Positions 20,227-28,105 of a DNA stretch of 64,000 bases are shown piece after piece (the stretch's first letter is position 1; the number at the start of each line of letters is the position of its first letter). The position numbers were made by a program, and so were the translations under genes. Origin of the DNA: JAGQYH01 sp041393015 (lineage in GTDB: Bacteria; Bacteroidota; Bacteroidia; Chitinophagales; JADIYW01). The stretch lies in the NCBI GenBank assembly GCA_041393015.1, contig JAWKKV010000001.1:310001-374000 (forward strand), given 5' to 3'. The notes beneath the pieces are model-generated. The model saw only the letters and a program-made list of their open reading frames with translations. It searched no databases and was not told the origin of the DNA.

Positions 20227-21303
20227 ATGAGTCACGAAACACTTAGAGACGCAGTTTTCAAAATAAACACAGGTTCCGGGAGTGGAACAGGATTTTATCT
20301 TAAAGAACACGATGTGATCGTTACCAACTTTCATGTTATTGAAGGAAATAAATTGGTAGCGATTGAAGATCAACAAAAGGACCGTTATTTAGCCCATGTT
20401 GTTTTTGGAAATCCTCAAACAGATATTGCTTTTTTAAGAGCCGACAAACCTACTTTTGAAAGTTCGGTTGCCTTTGACCATATAAAAGAAGTAAAAAACA
20501 GAGATGAAGTTTGGGTTATTGGCTATCCATTTGGTATGCCATTTACAGAAACAAAAGGCGTCGTTTCCAACAGCAAACAATTAATGGATGGTAGACATTT
20601 TATTCAAATTGATGCTGCTGTAAATCCAGGAAATAGTGGCGGCCCTGTGGTAGATGATCAAGGTCAATTATTGGGCGTTACCACCGCTAAGTTTACCAAT
20701 GCCGATAACATGGGTTTTGCCATTCCTACCGATGTGGTGCAAGAAGAATTGGATTCGTTAAAATCAAATGAAGGTTTTAAATACTCTATTAAATGTAATT
20801 CTTGTAAAAATCTGGTATTCGAAAAAACCGACTATTGCCCAACTTGTGGTGCACAGATTGATGAGAATTTGTTTGATGAAAAGGGCTTGGATGAATTTGG
20901 TTTGTTTGTAGAAGATGCTTTGAAAAAACTAGATATGGATCCTGTTTTAGCAAGAACAGGTTTTGACTTTTGGGAGTTTCATCAAGGCAGCTCACAGGTT
21001 AGAATATTTGTCTTCAATAAAAATTACTTGTATGCTACATCGCCATTAAATGAATTGCCGAACCAAAAGTTAGAAGAGCTCTATAGTTACCTCCTTAGCG
21101 ATCCTATTGAACATTATAAGTTAGGGGTTTACAACAATCAAATTTTCCTTTCTTATAGAATCCATATCTCAGATATCTATACTGATAAAAAATCAGAGAT
21201 TCAAAAACTGCTTACCAATTTACCTTTAAAAGCAGACGAGATGGACGATTTCTTTGTCAATGAATTTGATGCAAAAATGACCAACTTTAGTAAAGGAGTA
21301 TAG
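20227..21303 (+). CDS. Cytosolic trypsin-like (S1C) serine protease with zinc ribbon and YbjN-like C-terminal domain
   Basis: A 358-residue protein without signal peptide. Residues 1-175 form a DegP-like trypsin fold with catalytic His36 (NFHVIEG), Asp66 (QTDIAFL) and Ser137 (NPGNSGGP). A four-Cys zinc ribbon follows (Cys190, Cys193, Cys204, Cys207). Residues of about 225-345 resemble a YbjN/CesT-type fold (FVEDALKKLDMDPVLAR). There is no PDZ domain. HtrA proteases are normally periplasmic; the missing leader and the zinc ribbon point to a cytosolic enzyme that may recognise a partner through its C-terminal domain. It is co-oriented with the preceding gene at 27 bp and followed by a hairpin terminator. 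Substrate unknown. Confidence 0.8.
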   Translation: MSHETLRDAVFKINTGSGSGTGFYLKEHDVIVTNFHVIEGNKLVAIEDQQKDRYLAHVVFGNPQTDIAFLRADKPTFESSVAFDHIKEVKNRDEVWVIGYPFGMPFTETKGVVSNSKQLMDGRHFIQIDAAVNPGNSGGPVVDDQGQLLGVTTAKFTNADNMGFAIPTDVVQEELDSLKSNEGFKYSIKCNSCKNLVFEKTDYCPTCGAQIDENLFDEKGLDEFGLFVEDALKKLDMDPVLARTGFDFWEFHQGSSQVRIFVFNKNYLYATSPLNELPNQKLEELYSYLLSDPIEHYKLGVYNNQIFLSYRIHISDIYTDKKSEIQKLLTNLPLKADEMDDFFVNEFDAKMTNFSKGV

Positions 21304-21330
21304 ATTAGAAATTAAAATTGATAACATAAA

Positions 21331-21365
21331 AAAAGCCATTCCGACTACTCGAAATGGCTATAATT
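21331..21365. terminator. Bidirectional hairpin terminator
   Basis: AGCCATT (21334-21340) pairs with AATGGCT (21353-21359), flanked by an A-run on the left and T-rich sequence on the right. It separates the protease gene from the convergent small T9SS gene. Confidence 0.75.
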
Positions 21366-21385
21366 TATAATTTGAAATAAATTTT

Positions 21386-21739
21386 CTAGTGAATATTAAT
21401 CTTACCGGTTTTTACTACTTCACCATTCATTTTTAATTGATAAAGATAAATACCGCTTTTCTTGAAATACTCTTTATTTACTCTGAATTGATAATCTTGA
21501 ATACTTTCCAATTGATAAACTTCTTCGCCAACTAAGTTGTAGAAATAAAGACTTACTTCACTATCTAATAAATTCAATGACTTGTCTAAAGTAATGTTGG
21601 CTTCGTATACCACAGGATTTGGATAAATACTTATAGCAGACTCCGCAAACACGCTGCCTCCGCCAGTAGCGAACACAGAAGTTTGCATCGCAAAGAGCAA
21701 TGTAAACATGAATAATATGGGCATGTATGTTTTTCTCAT
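21386..21739 (-). CDS. Small secreted protein with T9SS type A sorting domain
   Basis: I start at the ATG at 21737-21739, which gives a clean signal peptide (MRKTYMPILFMFTLLFAM, cleavage near VFA). The frame extends 19 codons further upstream but adds an implausible second hydrophobic stretch. After cleavage almost the whole product is a T9SS type A C-terminal domain: SIYPNPV near its beginning, LYFYNLVGEEVYQ in the middle and GIYLYQLKMNGEVVKTGKI at the end. With nearly no cargo it is either a sorting domain left over from a larger gene or a small surface peptide carrier. Monocistronic. Confidence 0.85.
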   Translation of the reverse strand: MRKTYMPILFMFTLLFAMQTSVFATGGGSVFAESAISIYPNPVVYEANITLDKSLNLLDSEVSLYFYNLVGEEVYQLESIQDYQFRVNKEYFKKSGIYLYQLKMNGEVVKTGKINIH

Positions 21740-21974
21740 GATTAGTAAATATAGCAACAAAATGATTAATAGTCTATAATTTATATTTTTTTTCACAATA
21801 AATTAGAAATCATAAACGTTCCCTGCACTTTCAATTTTAAAACCACTTACTTACAACTTGTTTGTTATTTTTCGTTCATTGAGTTTTATCATTTCCTATA
21901 TTCGCCTTAAAAGGTAGAGTTATATGCTCCTAAATTTGATGACTTGCCTTTTTTTAAACTAATTCTAATATTCA

Positions 21975-23867
21975 ATGAAAGCAGTAATTCTAGCAGGCGG
22001 TAAAGGCACACGTTTAGGACATCTAACATCAGAGATTCCTAAACCCATGGTTCCAATAGTTGGAAAACCAATTGTGGAAAGGCAAGTAGAATTGTTGCAA
22101 TCATACGGCATTACAGAAATTATACTCATTACCAATCATCTCTCAAATATTTTAGAAGAGTTTTTAGGAGATGGCAGTCGATGGAAGGTTGACATTTCCT
22201 ACTTCGTAGAACCCTTTCCTCTCGGCACAGTGGGAGGTATTAAAGCCATCGAAGATCAACTAACAGAAGACTTTTTAGTTGTGTATGGCGATGTGATGTT
22301 GGACATGGATTTTGATAGATTGATTGATTTTCATTATTCCAAAAAAAGTGATGCCACTTTAGTCATTCATCCTAATGATCATCCATATGACAGCGATTTG
22401 GTGGAGATCGATCAAAATGATAGAGTCACCGCTTTTCATTCCAAGCCACATCCTGAAAATTTCTTTTACACTAATTTGGTCAATGCTGGTGTTTGTGTTT
22501 TTTCTCCTGCAATTTTCAATCATTTAGAAGCCAATAAGAAAGCTGATTTCGGAAAAGATATTTTTCCTGCCATCTATAATAAAGTGAATATGTTTGGCTA
22601 CAATACACCGGAATATATCAAAGACATGGGCACTTTGGATAGATTAGAAAAAGTATCCAAAGATTTAGAAAGTGGCAAGATCAACCGATTCAATCTTAAA
22701 AATAAAAGAAGCGCTATCTTTTTAGATAGAGACGGTGTCATCAATGAAAAGAATGGCTATGTCTCTACGCCCGAAAAGCTTAAATTGTTTGATTTTGTAC
22801 CCGATGCTATCAAAAAAATTAATCAATCTGAATTTTTATCAATAGTAACAACTAACCAACCCATTATTGCGCGTGGCGTAACTACTGAAAGTGAATTGCG
22901 AACCATCTTCAATAAAATGGAAACTATATTAGGAAATGAACGGGCAAAATTAGATGGCATATATTATTGTCCTCATCACCCCGATAGCGGTTTTGAAGGC
23001 GAAGTAAAATCACTAAAAATAGATTGTGCCTGCCGCAAACCAAAACCAGGTATGCTTTTAATTGCTGCCAAAGATTTTAATATCGATCTAGATTCTTCTT
23101 ATATGATTGGTGACTCTTGGAGAGATGTTGAAGCAGGAAAAGCAGCAGGCGTTTCCACTATTGGCGTTATGACAGGCGAAGGCAACAAAGATGGCAATAG
23201 TCGCCCGGATTACTTATTTCAAAATTTAAAAGAAGCCGTCAATTTTATCATTGATGAACCTTACAAAGCAACATTTGAAAAGGTTGAGAAGCAAATTCAG
23301 AAATTCAGAAAGAAGCGCACACCATTTGTCGTTGCCATTGGTGGAAACAGCAGAAGTGGCAAAAGCACATTAGCCCAATATTTAAATCGGCAATTGGCTA
23401 AAAAAGGATTAGATAGTATCACTATTTCTTTGGATGATTGGATAAAGCCGAAACTAGAAAGAAAAGAGGAAGATGATGTTTTTGGACGGTATCGACACAA
23501 AGAACTTAATTATGATCTTGAAATACTATTCGATGGTGCCAGTATAGAAATTCAACAACCTTATCAGCATCATGACAATCAAAAAGTAGAACCGGTAGAA
23601 TATTCTCTTCTAAACGAAAAAATTATCATTATTGAAGGAGTTGTTGCGTTAGGCTTGCCGATTTTACTAAAAAAATCCAATTTGAAAATATATGTTGATG
23701 CTTCTGAAGAGCAACATAAACAAAGGCTTTTCAATTATTATCGCTGGAAAGATTATAAAGAGGCTATTATTTCTGATATTTACGCTAAGAGAAAAATCGA
23801 CGAATTCGACAAAATAGAATTAACAAAAAAGGAAGCTGATATTATCGCACCTACATTGACACTATGA
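21975..23867 (+). CDS. Three-domain fusion: HddC-like guanylyltransferase, GmhB-like HAD phosphatase, uridine-kinase-like P-loop domain
   Basis: A 630-residue protein with three enzymes in a row. Residues 1-230 are a nucleotidyltransferase (MKAVILAGGKGTRL, then VVYGDVML) like the heptose-1-phosphate guanylyltransferases. Residues of about 244-410 are a HAD phosphatase of the GmhB type (catalytic FLDRDGVIN with Asp251 and Asp253, a zinc-loop pattern CPHHP with CACRKPKPG, then MIGDSWRDVEAG). Residues of about 445-630 are a P-loop kinase (GGNSRSGKST, 456-465) resembling uridine kinase. With the next two genes it covers all four steps from sedoheptulose 7-phosphate to GDP-D-glycero-alpha-D-manno-heptose. 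The role of the third domain is unknown. Its stop overlaps the next start (ATGA). Confidence 0.85.
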   Translation: MKAVILAGGKGTRLGHLTSEIPKPMVPIVGKPIVERQVELLQSYGITEIILITNHLSNILEEFLGDGSRWKVDISYFVEPFPLGTVGGIKAIEDQLTEDFLVVYGDVMLDMDFDRLIDFHYSKKSDATLVIHPNDHPYDSDLVEIDQNDRVTAFHSKPHPENFFYTNLVNAGVCVFSPAIFNHLEANKKADFGKDIFPAIYNKVNMFGYNTPEYIKDMGTLDRLEKVSKDLESGKINRFNLKNKRSAIFLDRDGVINEKNGYVSTPEKLKLFDFVPDAIKKINQSEFLSIVTTNQPIIARGVTTESELRTIFNKMETILGNERAKLDGIYYCPHHPDSGFEGEVKSLKIDCACRKPKPGMLLIAAKDFNIDLDSSYMIGDSWRDVEAGKAAGVSTIGVMTGEGNKDGNSRPDYLFQNLKEAVNFIIDEPYKATFEKVEKQIQKFRKKRTPFVVAIGGNSRSGKSTLAQYLNRQLAKKGLDSITISLDDWIKPKLERKEEDDVFGRYRHKELNYDLEILFDGASIEIQQPYQHHDNQKVEPVEYSLLNEKIIIIEGVVALGLPILLKKSNLKIYVDASEEQHKQRLFNYYRWKDYKEAIISDIYAKRKIDEFDKIELTKKEADIIAPTLTL

Positions 23868-24841
23868 TTATAACAAGAACCCCATTTAGAATAAGTTTTG
23901 TTGGCGGAGGCTCTGATTTATCAGCCTTTTATCACGAGCATCAAGGTGCAGTTTTAAGTACAACCATCAATAAATACATGTACATCTCTTCTCACGATTT
24001 TTTCAACCCTGAAACGATTAGGGTGAAATATTCAAAAACAGAAGAAGTACAAAATGTAGAAGACTTAAATCATCCCATCTTTAAAGAAGTACTAAAATCA
24101 TTAAACATAAAAGGTGTTGAAGTAAGTTCTATCGCTGATGTTCCTAGCGGCACAGGAATGGGATCATCTTCTGCATTTACGGTTGGTTTGTTACATAATT
24201 TATATACGTTAAAGAGACAGTTCGTTACTAAAGAACAATTGGCTTTAGAAGCTTGTCAAACGGAAATTGAAAAATTAGGCGAACCTATTGGCAAGCAAGA
24301 TCAATATGCTGCGGCCTATGGCGGTTTTAATATTATTAGATTTAATGGCGATGAAACCGTTGATGTAGAACCGGTTTTTTTACCTAAAGATCTGCACGTT
24401 GAATTGCAATCGAACCTATTAATGTTTTATACGGGCTCGCAAAGAAGTGCCTCCAAAATTTTAGCCACTCAAACCGCAAACACCAAAAAAGCTGATAAAC
24501 GAGCTATCCTACAAGAAATGGTGAGTTTGGTCAATCCATTAAGAGATGAATTGTATAAAGGCAATTTAGATGAAATGGGAAAGTTGTTACATCAAAATTG
24601 GTTACTAAAAAAACAGTTAGCCAACAAAATCAGCAACCCAATAATTGACGAAGCTTACGACTTAGCTATGAAGAATGGCGCTTTAGGTGGAAAGCTTTTG
24701 GGTGCCGGCGGTGGAGGATTTTTATTATTTTATTGCCCAAAAGAGAAACAAAAAGGGTTGATAAATGCGTTAAATAAGTTAAGAGAATTTGAATTCAAAT
24801 TTGAAAGAGAAGGATCAAAAATTATATACATTGGATACTAA
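23864..24841 (+). CDS. hddA: GHMP-family kinase, D-glycero-D-manno-heptose 7-phosphate kinase (HddA-like)
   Basis: A 325-residue GHMP kinase with the opening MIITRTPFRISFVGGGSDL, the ATP-binding glycine-rich loop DVPSGTGMGSSSAFTVG and the C-terminal motif GGKLLGAGGGGFLLF. This arrangement is that of HddA, which phosphorylates heptose 7-phosphate at C1 on the way to the GDP-activated alpha-anomer; fucokinase-like relatives look similar, so the assignment leans on the gmhA neighbour and the upstream fusion. It overlaps the fusion gene by 4 bp and the downstream isomerase gene by 11 bp, which signals translational coupling. Confidence 0.85.
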   Translation: MIITRTPFRISFVGGGSDLSAFYHEHQGAVLSTTINKYMYISSHDFFNPETIRVKYSKTEEVQNVEDLNHPIFKEVLKSLNIKGVEVSSIADVPSGTGMGSSSAFTVGLLHNLYTLKRQFVTKEQLALEACQTEIEKLGEPIGKQDQYAAAYGGFNIIRFNGDETVDVEPVFLPKDLHVELQSNLLMFYTGSQRSASKILATQTANTKKADKRAILQEMVSLVNPLRDELYKGNLDEMGKLLHQNWLLKKQLANKISNPIIDEAYDLAMKNGALGGKLLGAGGGGFLLFYCPKEKQKGLINALNKLREFEFKFEREGSKIIYIGY

Positions 24842-25445
24842 AGATAATATAGCCGACTATTTTAAGCGGCACCAAGCAGCTACTGAATCAATTGATGTAG
24901 CAAGTGTTGATAGAGTGGCAAAAGCCATGTTGGAATGTTACGAAAACAACGGCACCATTTATATTATTGGCAATGGCGGCAGTGCTTCTACTGCTTCTCA
25001 TATTTGCGGTGATTTTATAAAAGGCGTGTCGTATGGCTTACCTAATCGTTTTAAAATGGTTTGCTTTAGTGATAACATCACTAGTATGATGGCCATTGCC
25101 AACGATATTTCTTACAACGACATTTTTGTGGAACCTTTGAAGAATTTTGGCCAACCGCAAGATTTACTGATTGGCATTTCCGGTAGTGGTAACTCCACTA
25201 ATGTGGTTAAAGCGTTTGAGTATGCTTTAGAAGAAGGCATAAAAACGGTAGCGCTTTGTGGGTATTCCGGTGGTAAAATAAAAGCCATGGCCGATGAAGT
25301 TATTCATGTTGACATCAACGATATGGAAATTGCAGAGGATTTACATTTAGCTATTTTCCATGCCATCAAGCAAGCCATTATCAATGAACTGAAAGGTAAT
25401 TTGAATGGCACGATGGGTGGGCAGTATGATGCAAGAGTGAAGTAG
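24831..25445 (+). CDS. gmhA: Sedoheptulose 7-phosphate isomerase (phosphoheptose isomerase)
   Basis: A SIS-domain isomerase that makes D-glycero-D-manno-heptose 7-phosphate, the first step of heptose activation. It shows IIGNGGSASTASHICGDF, the sugar-phosphate segment GISGSGNSTNVVKAFEYA and the helix AEDLHLAIFHAI with catalytic-type Glu and His. The start is uncertain: there is no suitable ATG. The TTG at 24831, overlapping hddA by 11 bp, gives 204 residues, usual for GmhA; a TTG at 24789 would add 14 residues. Last gene of the tightly coupled heptose operon; a repeat cluster follows. Confidence 0.9.
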   Translation: MDTKDNIADYFKRHQAATESIDVASVDRVAKAMLECYENNGTIYIIGNGGSASTASHICGDFIKGVSYGLPNRFKMVCFSDNITSMMAIANDISYNDIFVEPLKNFGQPQDLLIGISGSGNSTNVVKAFEYALEEGIKTVALCGYSGGKIKAMADEVIHVDINDMEIAEDLHLAIFHAIKQAIINELKGNLNGTMGGQYDARVK

Positions 25446-25458
25446 CCAACTCAAAGTC

Positions 25459-25663
25459 AAGATTCAAGACTCAAGCTCAAGATTCAAGTAAAAAATTTGC
25501 CAATGCAAATTTTATCTTTGTGATCTTTGTGAAACCAAAGCCCTTGTTGGTGTTATCACCAACAAGTTAAACAAAAGTGGTAGTTGGTGACAACTCCAAC
25601 GACGGCGAAAAATTATATTTGACGTAGACCTGTTAGGTTCGCGAACCTAACAGGTCTACGTCA
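25459..25663 (+). repeat. Cluster of palindromic elements, including a perfect 44-bp palindrome
   Basis: The spacer contains AAGATTCAAGACTCAA (from 25459, also at 15141), a 10-bp stem with TTAT loop at 25543-25566 (CTTGTTGGTG paired with CACCAACAAG), a smaller GTTGG/CCAAC hairpin near 25573-25590, and a perfect 44-bp palindrome at 25620-25663 centred on TTCGCGAA with arms containing GACCTGTTAGG. Elements of the same type occur at 15231-15330 and 62091-62110. No gene is present here. Confidence 0.85.
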
Positions 25664-25682
25664 GGATTAAAACAAAAACTAA

Positions 25683-26639
25683 ATGAAATTTTTTATCACC
25701 GGAGGAGCCGGATTTATTGGAAGTAATTTAGCAGATGAAGTCATTGCTCGTGGACATGAAGTAACGGTTTACGATAGTTTAGTGACTGGACACGAATCGT
25801 TTATTCAACATCATTTTGGACATTCCAATTTTAACTTTATCAAAGGAGATGTGTTGGATGTTCCTTTATTGGAGGCATCGATGAAAGATCATGATGTGGT
25901 GGTTCACTTTCAAGCCAATGCTGATGTGAGAGGCGGCATCAACAATACTAGAATTGATTTAGAACAAAACACCATCGCTACTTACAATGTGTTAGATGCG
26001 ATGAGAAAACACGATATTAAAAACATCTTGTTTTCCAGTTCTGCTACCGTTTATGGCGAACCTGAAGTTTTCCCTACGCCGGAAAATATAGCTACTATTC
26101 AGACGTCTTTGTATGGCGCTTCAAAATATGCTGCAGAAGGAATGATTCAAGCGTATTGCGAATATTACGGCATGCAGTCTTGGATCTTTAGGTTTGTTTC
26201 TTTCATCGGCAAACGCTATACGCATGGCGTTATTTTTGACTTCATTAAAAAGCTCCACAACGATCCAACGACGTTGCACATACTAGGAGATGGTAAACAA
26301 AGAAAGTCGTATTTAAATGTTTCTGATGGTGTGAATGCTATGTTGACGGCTTTTGAAAAGGGAAATGAGAAAACCAACATTTTTAATTTAGGTCATACAG
26401 AATATATGAATGTGGTGGACTTAGCCGATATACTTTGTGCTGAATTAGGATTGAAAAATGTGGCATATACTTTTGCCGGTGGCTCACGAGGTTGGAAAGG
26501 TGATTCGCCTTTCGTTCATTTAGATGTGAGCAAAATTAAAAGCTTAGGTTGGGAACCTAAAAAATCTATTCGAGAAGGTGTTATTGATACTATCCAATAC
26601 TTAAAAGAGAATGAGTATTTGTTTGAGTATAGGGATTAG
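25683..26639 (+). CDS. NAD-dependent sugar epimerase/dehydratase (UDP-glucose 4-epimerase-like)
   Basis: A 318-residue extended short-chain dehydrogenase acting on a nucleotide sugar. The Rossmann motif is FITGGAGFIGSNLAD at the N-terminus, the catalytic Ser-Tyr-Lys set is in LFSSSATVYG and SLYGASKYAAEGM, and the C-terminal region has LNVSDGVNAM and HLDVSKIKSLGWEPK. Family members interconvert or dehydrate UDP-, GDP- or dTDP-sugars. Its position next to the heptose operon suggests a role in surface glycan sugar supply, but a 237-bp repeat-filled gap means it is probably transcribed separately. The exact substrate cannot be read from the sequence. Confidence 0.85.
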   Translation: MKFFITGGAGFIGSNLADEVIARGHEVTVYDSLVTGHESFIQHHFGHSNFNFIKGDVLDVPLLEASMKDHDVVVHFQANADVRGGINNTRIDLEQNTIATYNVLDAMRKHDIKNILFSSSATVYGEPEVFPTPENIATIQTSLYGASKYAAEGMIQAYCEYYGMQSWIFRFVSFIGKRYTHGVIFDFIKKLHNDPTTLHILGDGKQRKSYLNVSDGVNAMLTAFEKGNEKTNIFNLGHTEYMNVVDLADILCAELGLKNVAYTFAGGSRGWKGDSPFVHLDVSKIKSLGWEPKKSIREGVIDTIQYLKENEYLFEYRD

Positions 26640-26663
26640 AAAAAGTGACTAAAGTGTTTAATG

Positions 26664-26748
26664 CCTGCCTGACGAAGGTAGGTTACGAGTGCCTAGAGTT
26701 AACATGTAGCCTAAGGCTTCAAAATATAAACACTCGGCTGGAGCCGAG
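26664..26748. repeat. Small hairpins between convergent genes
   Basis: CCTGCC/GGTAGG around 26665-26683 (related to 15181), AGCC/GGCT near 26708-26718, and CTCGGC/GCCGAG at 26733-26748. They lie between the epimerase gene and the convergent glycosyltransferase gene and may stop transcription from both sides. Confidence 0.55.
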
Positions 26749-26823
26749 CTTTAGAAAGTATCCTTTACATCGTTAACAAATAAAAAGTCTTGAATCTTAT
26801 GTCTAGCTTCTTATATCTAAATC

Positions 26824-27912
26824 CTAATTCTTCAACTCCACTGACTTATCACTTTCTTTATTGCTTCCAAAAATGATACGTTTAACGTAATTGTACATCA
26901 ATCCGCAGCCATAGGAAATTAGCATTACATAAGCTGCAATAGCACTTGCGAAACCAACTTTTATGCTTTTATTCAAAAAGGTAGCATCTAGAAAAAGCAA
27001 TAGTAAATGAAAAGCCACTCCAAAAGTAAAAAGATATAAAAATGTATTGTTTAAGAGTGCTAATACAAATCCAACTACTAAAGCCAACACAAAAATACTT
27101 GGAATTAAATGCACAAATTTTAAAGCTGATTTATGTCGTTTGTACAAATCAATTCTGCCTTTGCCATGCATAAACAACTGCTTGCGAAATTTGGATAAAC
27201 TCACTCTTCGTTTGTGATACACGAAAGCTTTATCGATCAAATGTGCTGTATAGCCTTTTTCCCAGAGTCGCATGCTTAAATCAATATCCTCTCCTACTTC
27301 CATTTCACTAAAACCGTTTAAATCGTCAAAAACGGTTTTCTTCATGCCCATATTAAAACCACGCAATTGATATTGCCCGATGTGTTTTTTCTTCCCTCTG
27401 ATGCCGCCGGTAGTGAGGCGAGAAGTCATGGCATAATTAATGGCTTTTTGCGTAACGGTAAATGATGGATGCGCCGCATCCGGCCCTCCATAAGCATCTA
27501 TTTCTCCTCCTTTACTTTGGATGAAATCGTAGATCTGTTGAAGAAATTGTGATGGTAAAATACAATCTGAATCTACAAATACGATATACTTCCCATTAGC
27601 TTTATTGACTCCATAATTTCTAGAAGGACTGGCTTTTAGTTTCTTCTCGTGGAAATATTGGATGTTGAGGTATTTATCATCAGAGCCTCTTTCAGGTGAC
27701 TCTGATGGTGAAGTAAGTTCATCAACGTCCTCTTCGAGAGACATTGATGGAGATTTGTATTTATTGATCACCGGATGTAAAACATCTGTTGGACTGCCAT
27801 CTACAAAAATGATCTCAAAATCTCTATAAACTTGTTGCTCAACACTTTTGAGTAACTCTTCAACCTCATCCGGTCTATTAAATGTTGGGACTACAATGGA
27901 GAAATAGATCAT
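26824..27912 (-). CDS. Family 2 glycosyltransferase with C-terminal membrane segments and an in-frame palindromic insertion
   Basis: I start at the ATG at 27910-27912 (MIYFSIVVPTFNRPDEVEEL), the normal GT2 beginning; the open frame reaches 27981 but those codons are a Bacteroidota intergenic phrase (CTTAGTGCGCTTAGTGG). The 362-residue protein has the GT-A fold markers FVDGSPTD, FVDSDCILP (DxD) and EVGEDIDLSMRLWEKGY, and three to four hydrophobic segments near the C-terminus, so it acts at the inner membrane. Residues of about 52-80 are an anomalous Ser/Pro/Glu/Asp-rich insert lying between VINKY and YLNIQYFHEKK, encoded by two hairpins (27679-27749). Acceptor and donor are unknown; nearby nucleotide-sugar genes suggest surface glycan synthesis. 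Confidence 0.88.
   Translation of the reverse strand: MIYFSIVVPTFNRPDEVEELLKSVEQQVYRDFEIIFVDGSPTDVLHPVINKYKSPSMSLEEDVDELTSPSESPERGSDDKYLNIQYFHEKKLKASPSRNYGVNKANGKYIVFVDSDCILPSQFLQQIYDFIQSKGGEIDAYGGPDAAHPSFTVTQKAINYAMTSRLTTGGIRGKKKHIGQYQLRGFNMGMKKTVFDDLNGFSEMEVGEDIDLSMRLWEKGYTAHLIDKAFVYHKRRVSLSKFRKQLFMHGKGRIDLYKRHKSALKFVHLIPSIFVLALVVGFVLALLNNTFLYLFTFGVAFHLLLLFLDATFLNKSIKVGFASAIAAYVMLISYGCGLMYNYVKRIIFGSNKESDKSVELKN
27679..27749 (-). repeat. Two tandem 30-bp hairpins inserted in frame in the glycosyltransferase gene
   Basis: The first hairpin (27679-27708) pairs CATCAGAGCC with GACTCTGATG and the second (27720-27749) pairs CATCAACGTC with GACATTGATG. Both have a 10-10-10 layout and lie 11 bp apart. 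The second hairpin plus the following GGAGAT matches an intergenic element at 62133-62168. Together they add about 28 codons without breaking the frame. Confidence 0.85.
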
Positions 27913-28105
27913 TTGGTTGTTCGATGGTTCGGTTGCTAAAGATCGTGACTTTTTAACCACTAAGCGCACTAAGTTTTTCACAAAGGGCTCAAAATTAGAA
28001 ATTCCAAATCACAATATTCAAATCACAAACAATAATTCAATGATTATAAAATTGAGGTTTTAGGAATTGGAATTCGCTTTTTGAGATTTGTTTTTTGTTT
28101 AATTG

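Noticed and set aside
25446..25682. Insertion sequence or integron at the palindrome cluster
   Set aside because: No transposase, no target duplication and no attC-like ordering; only short palindromes are present.
27913..27981. Longer N-terminus for the glycosyltransferase
   Set aside because: The 23 extra codons come from an intergenic phrase common in Bacteroidota and precede the standard GT2 opening.
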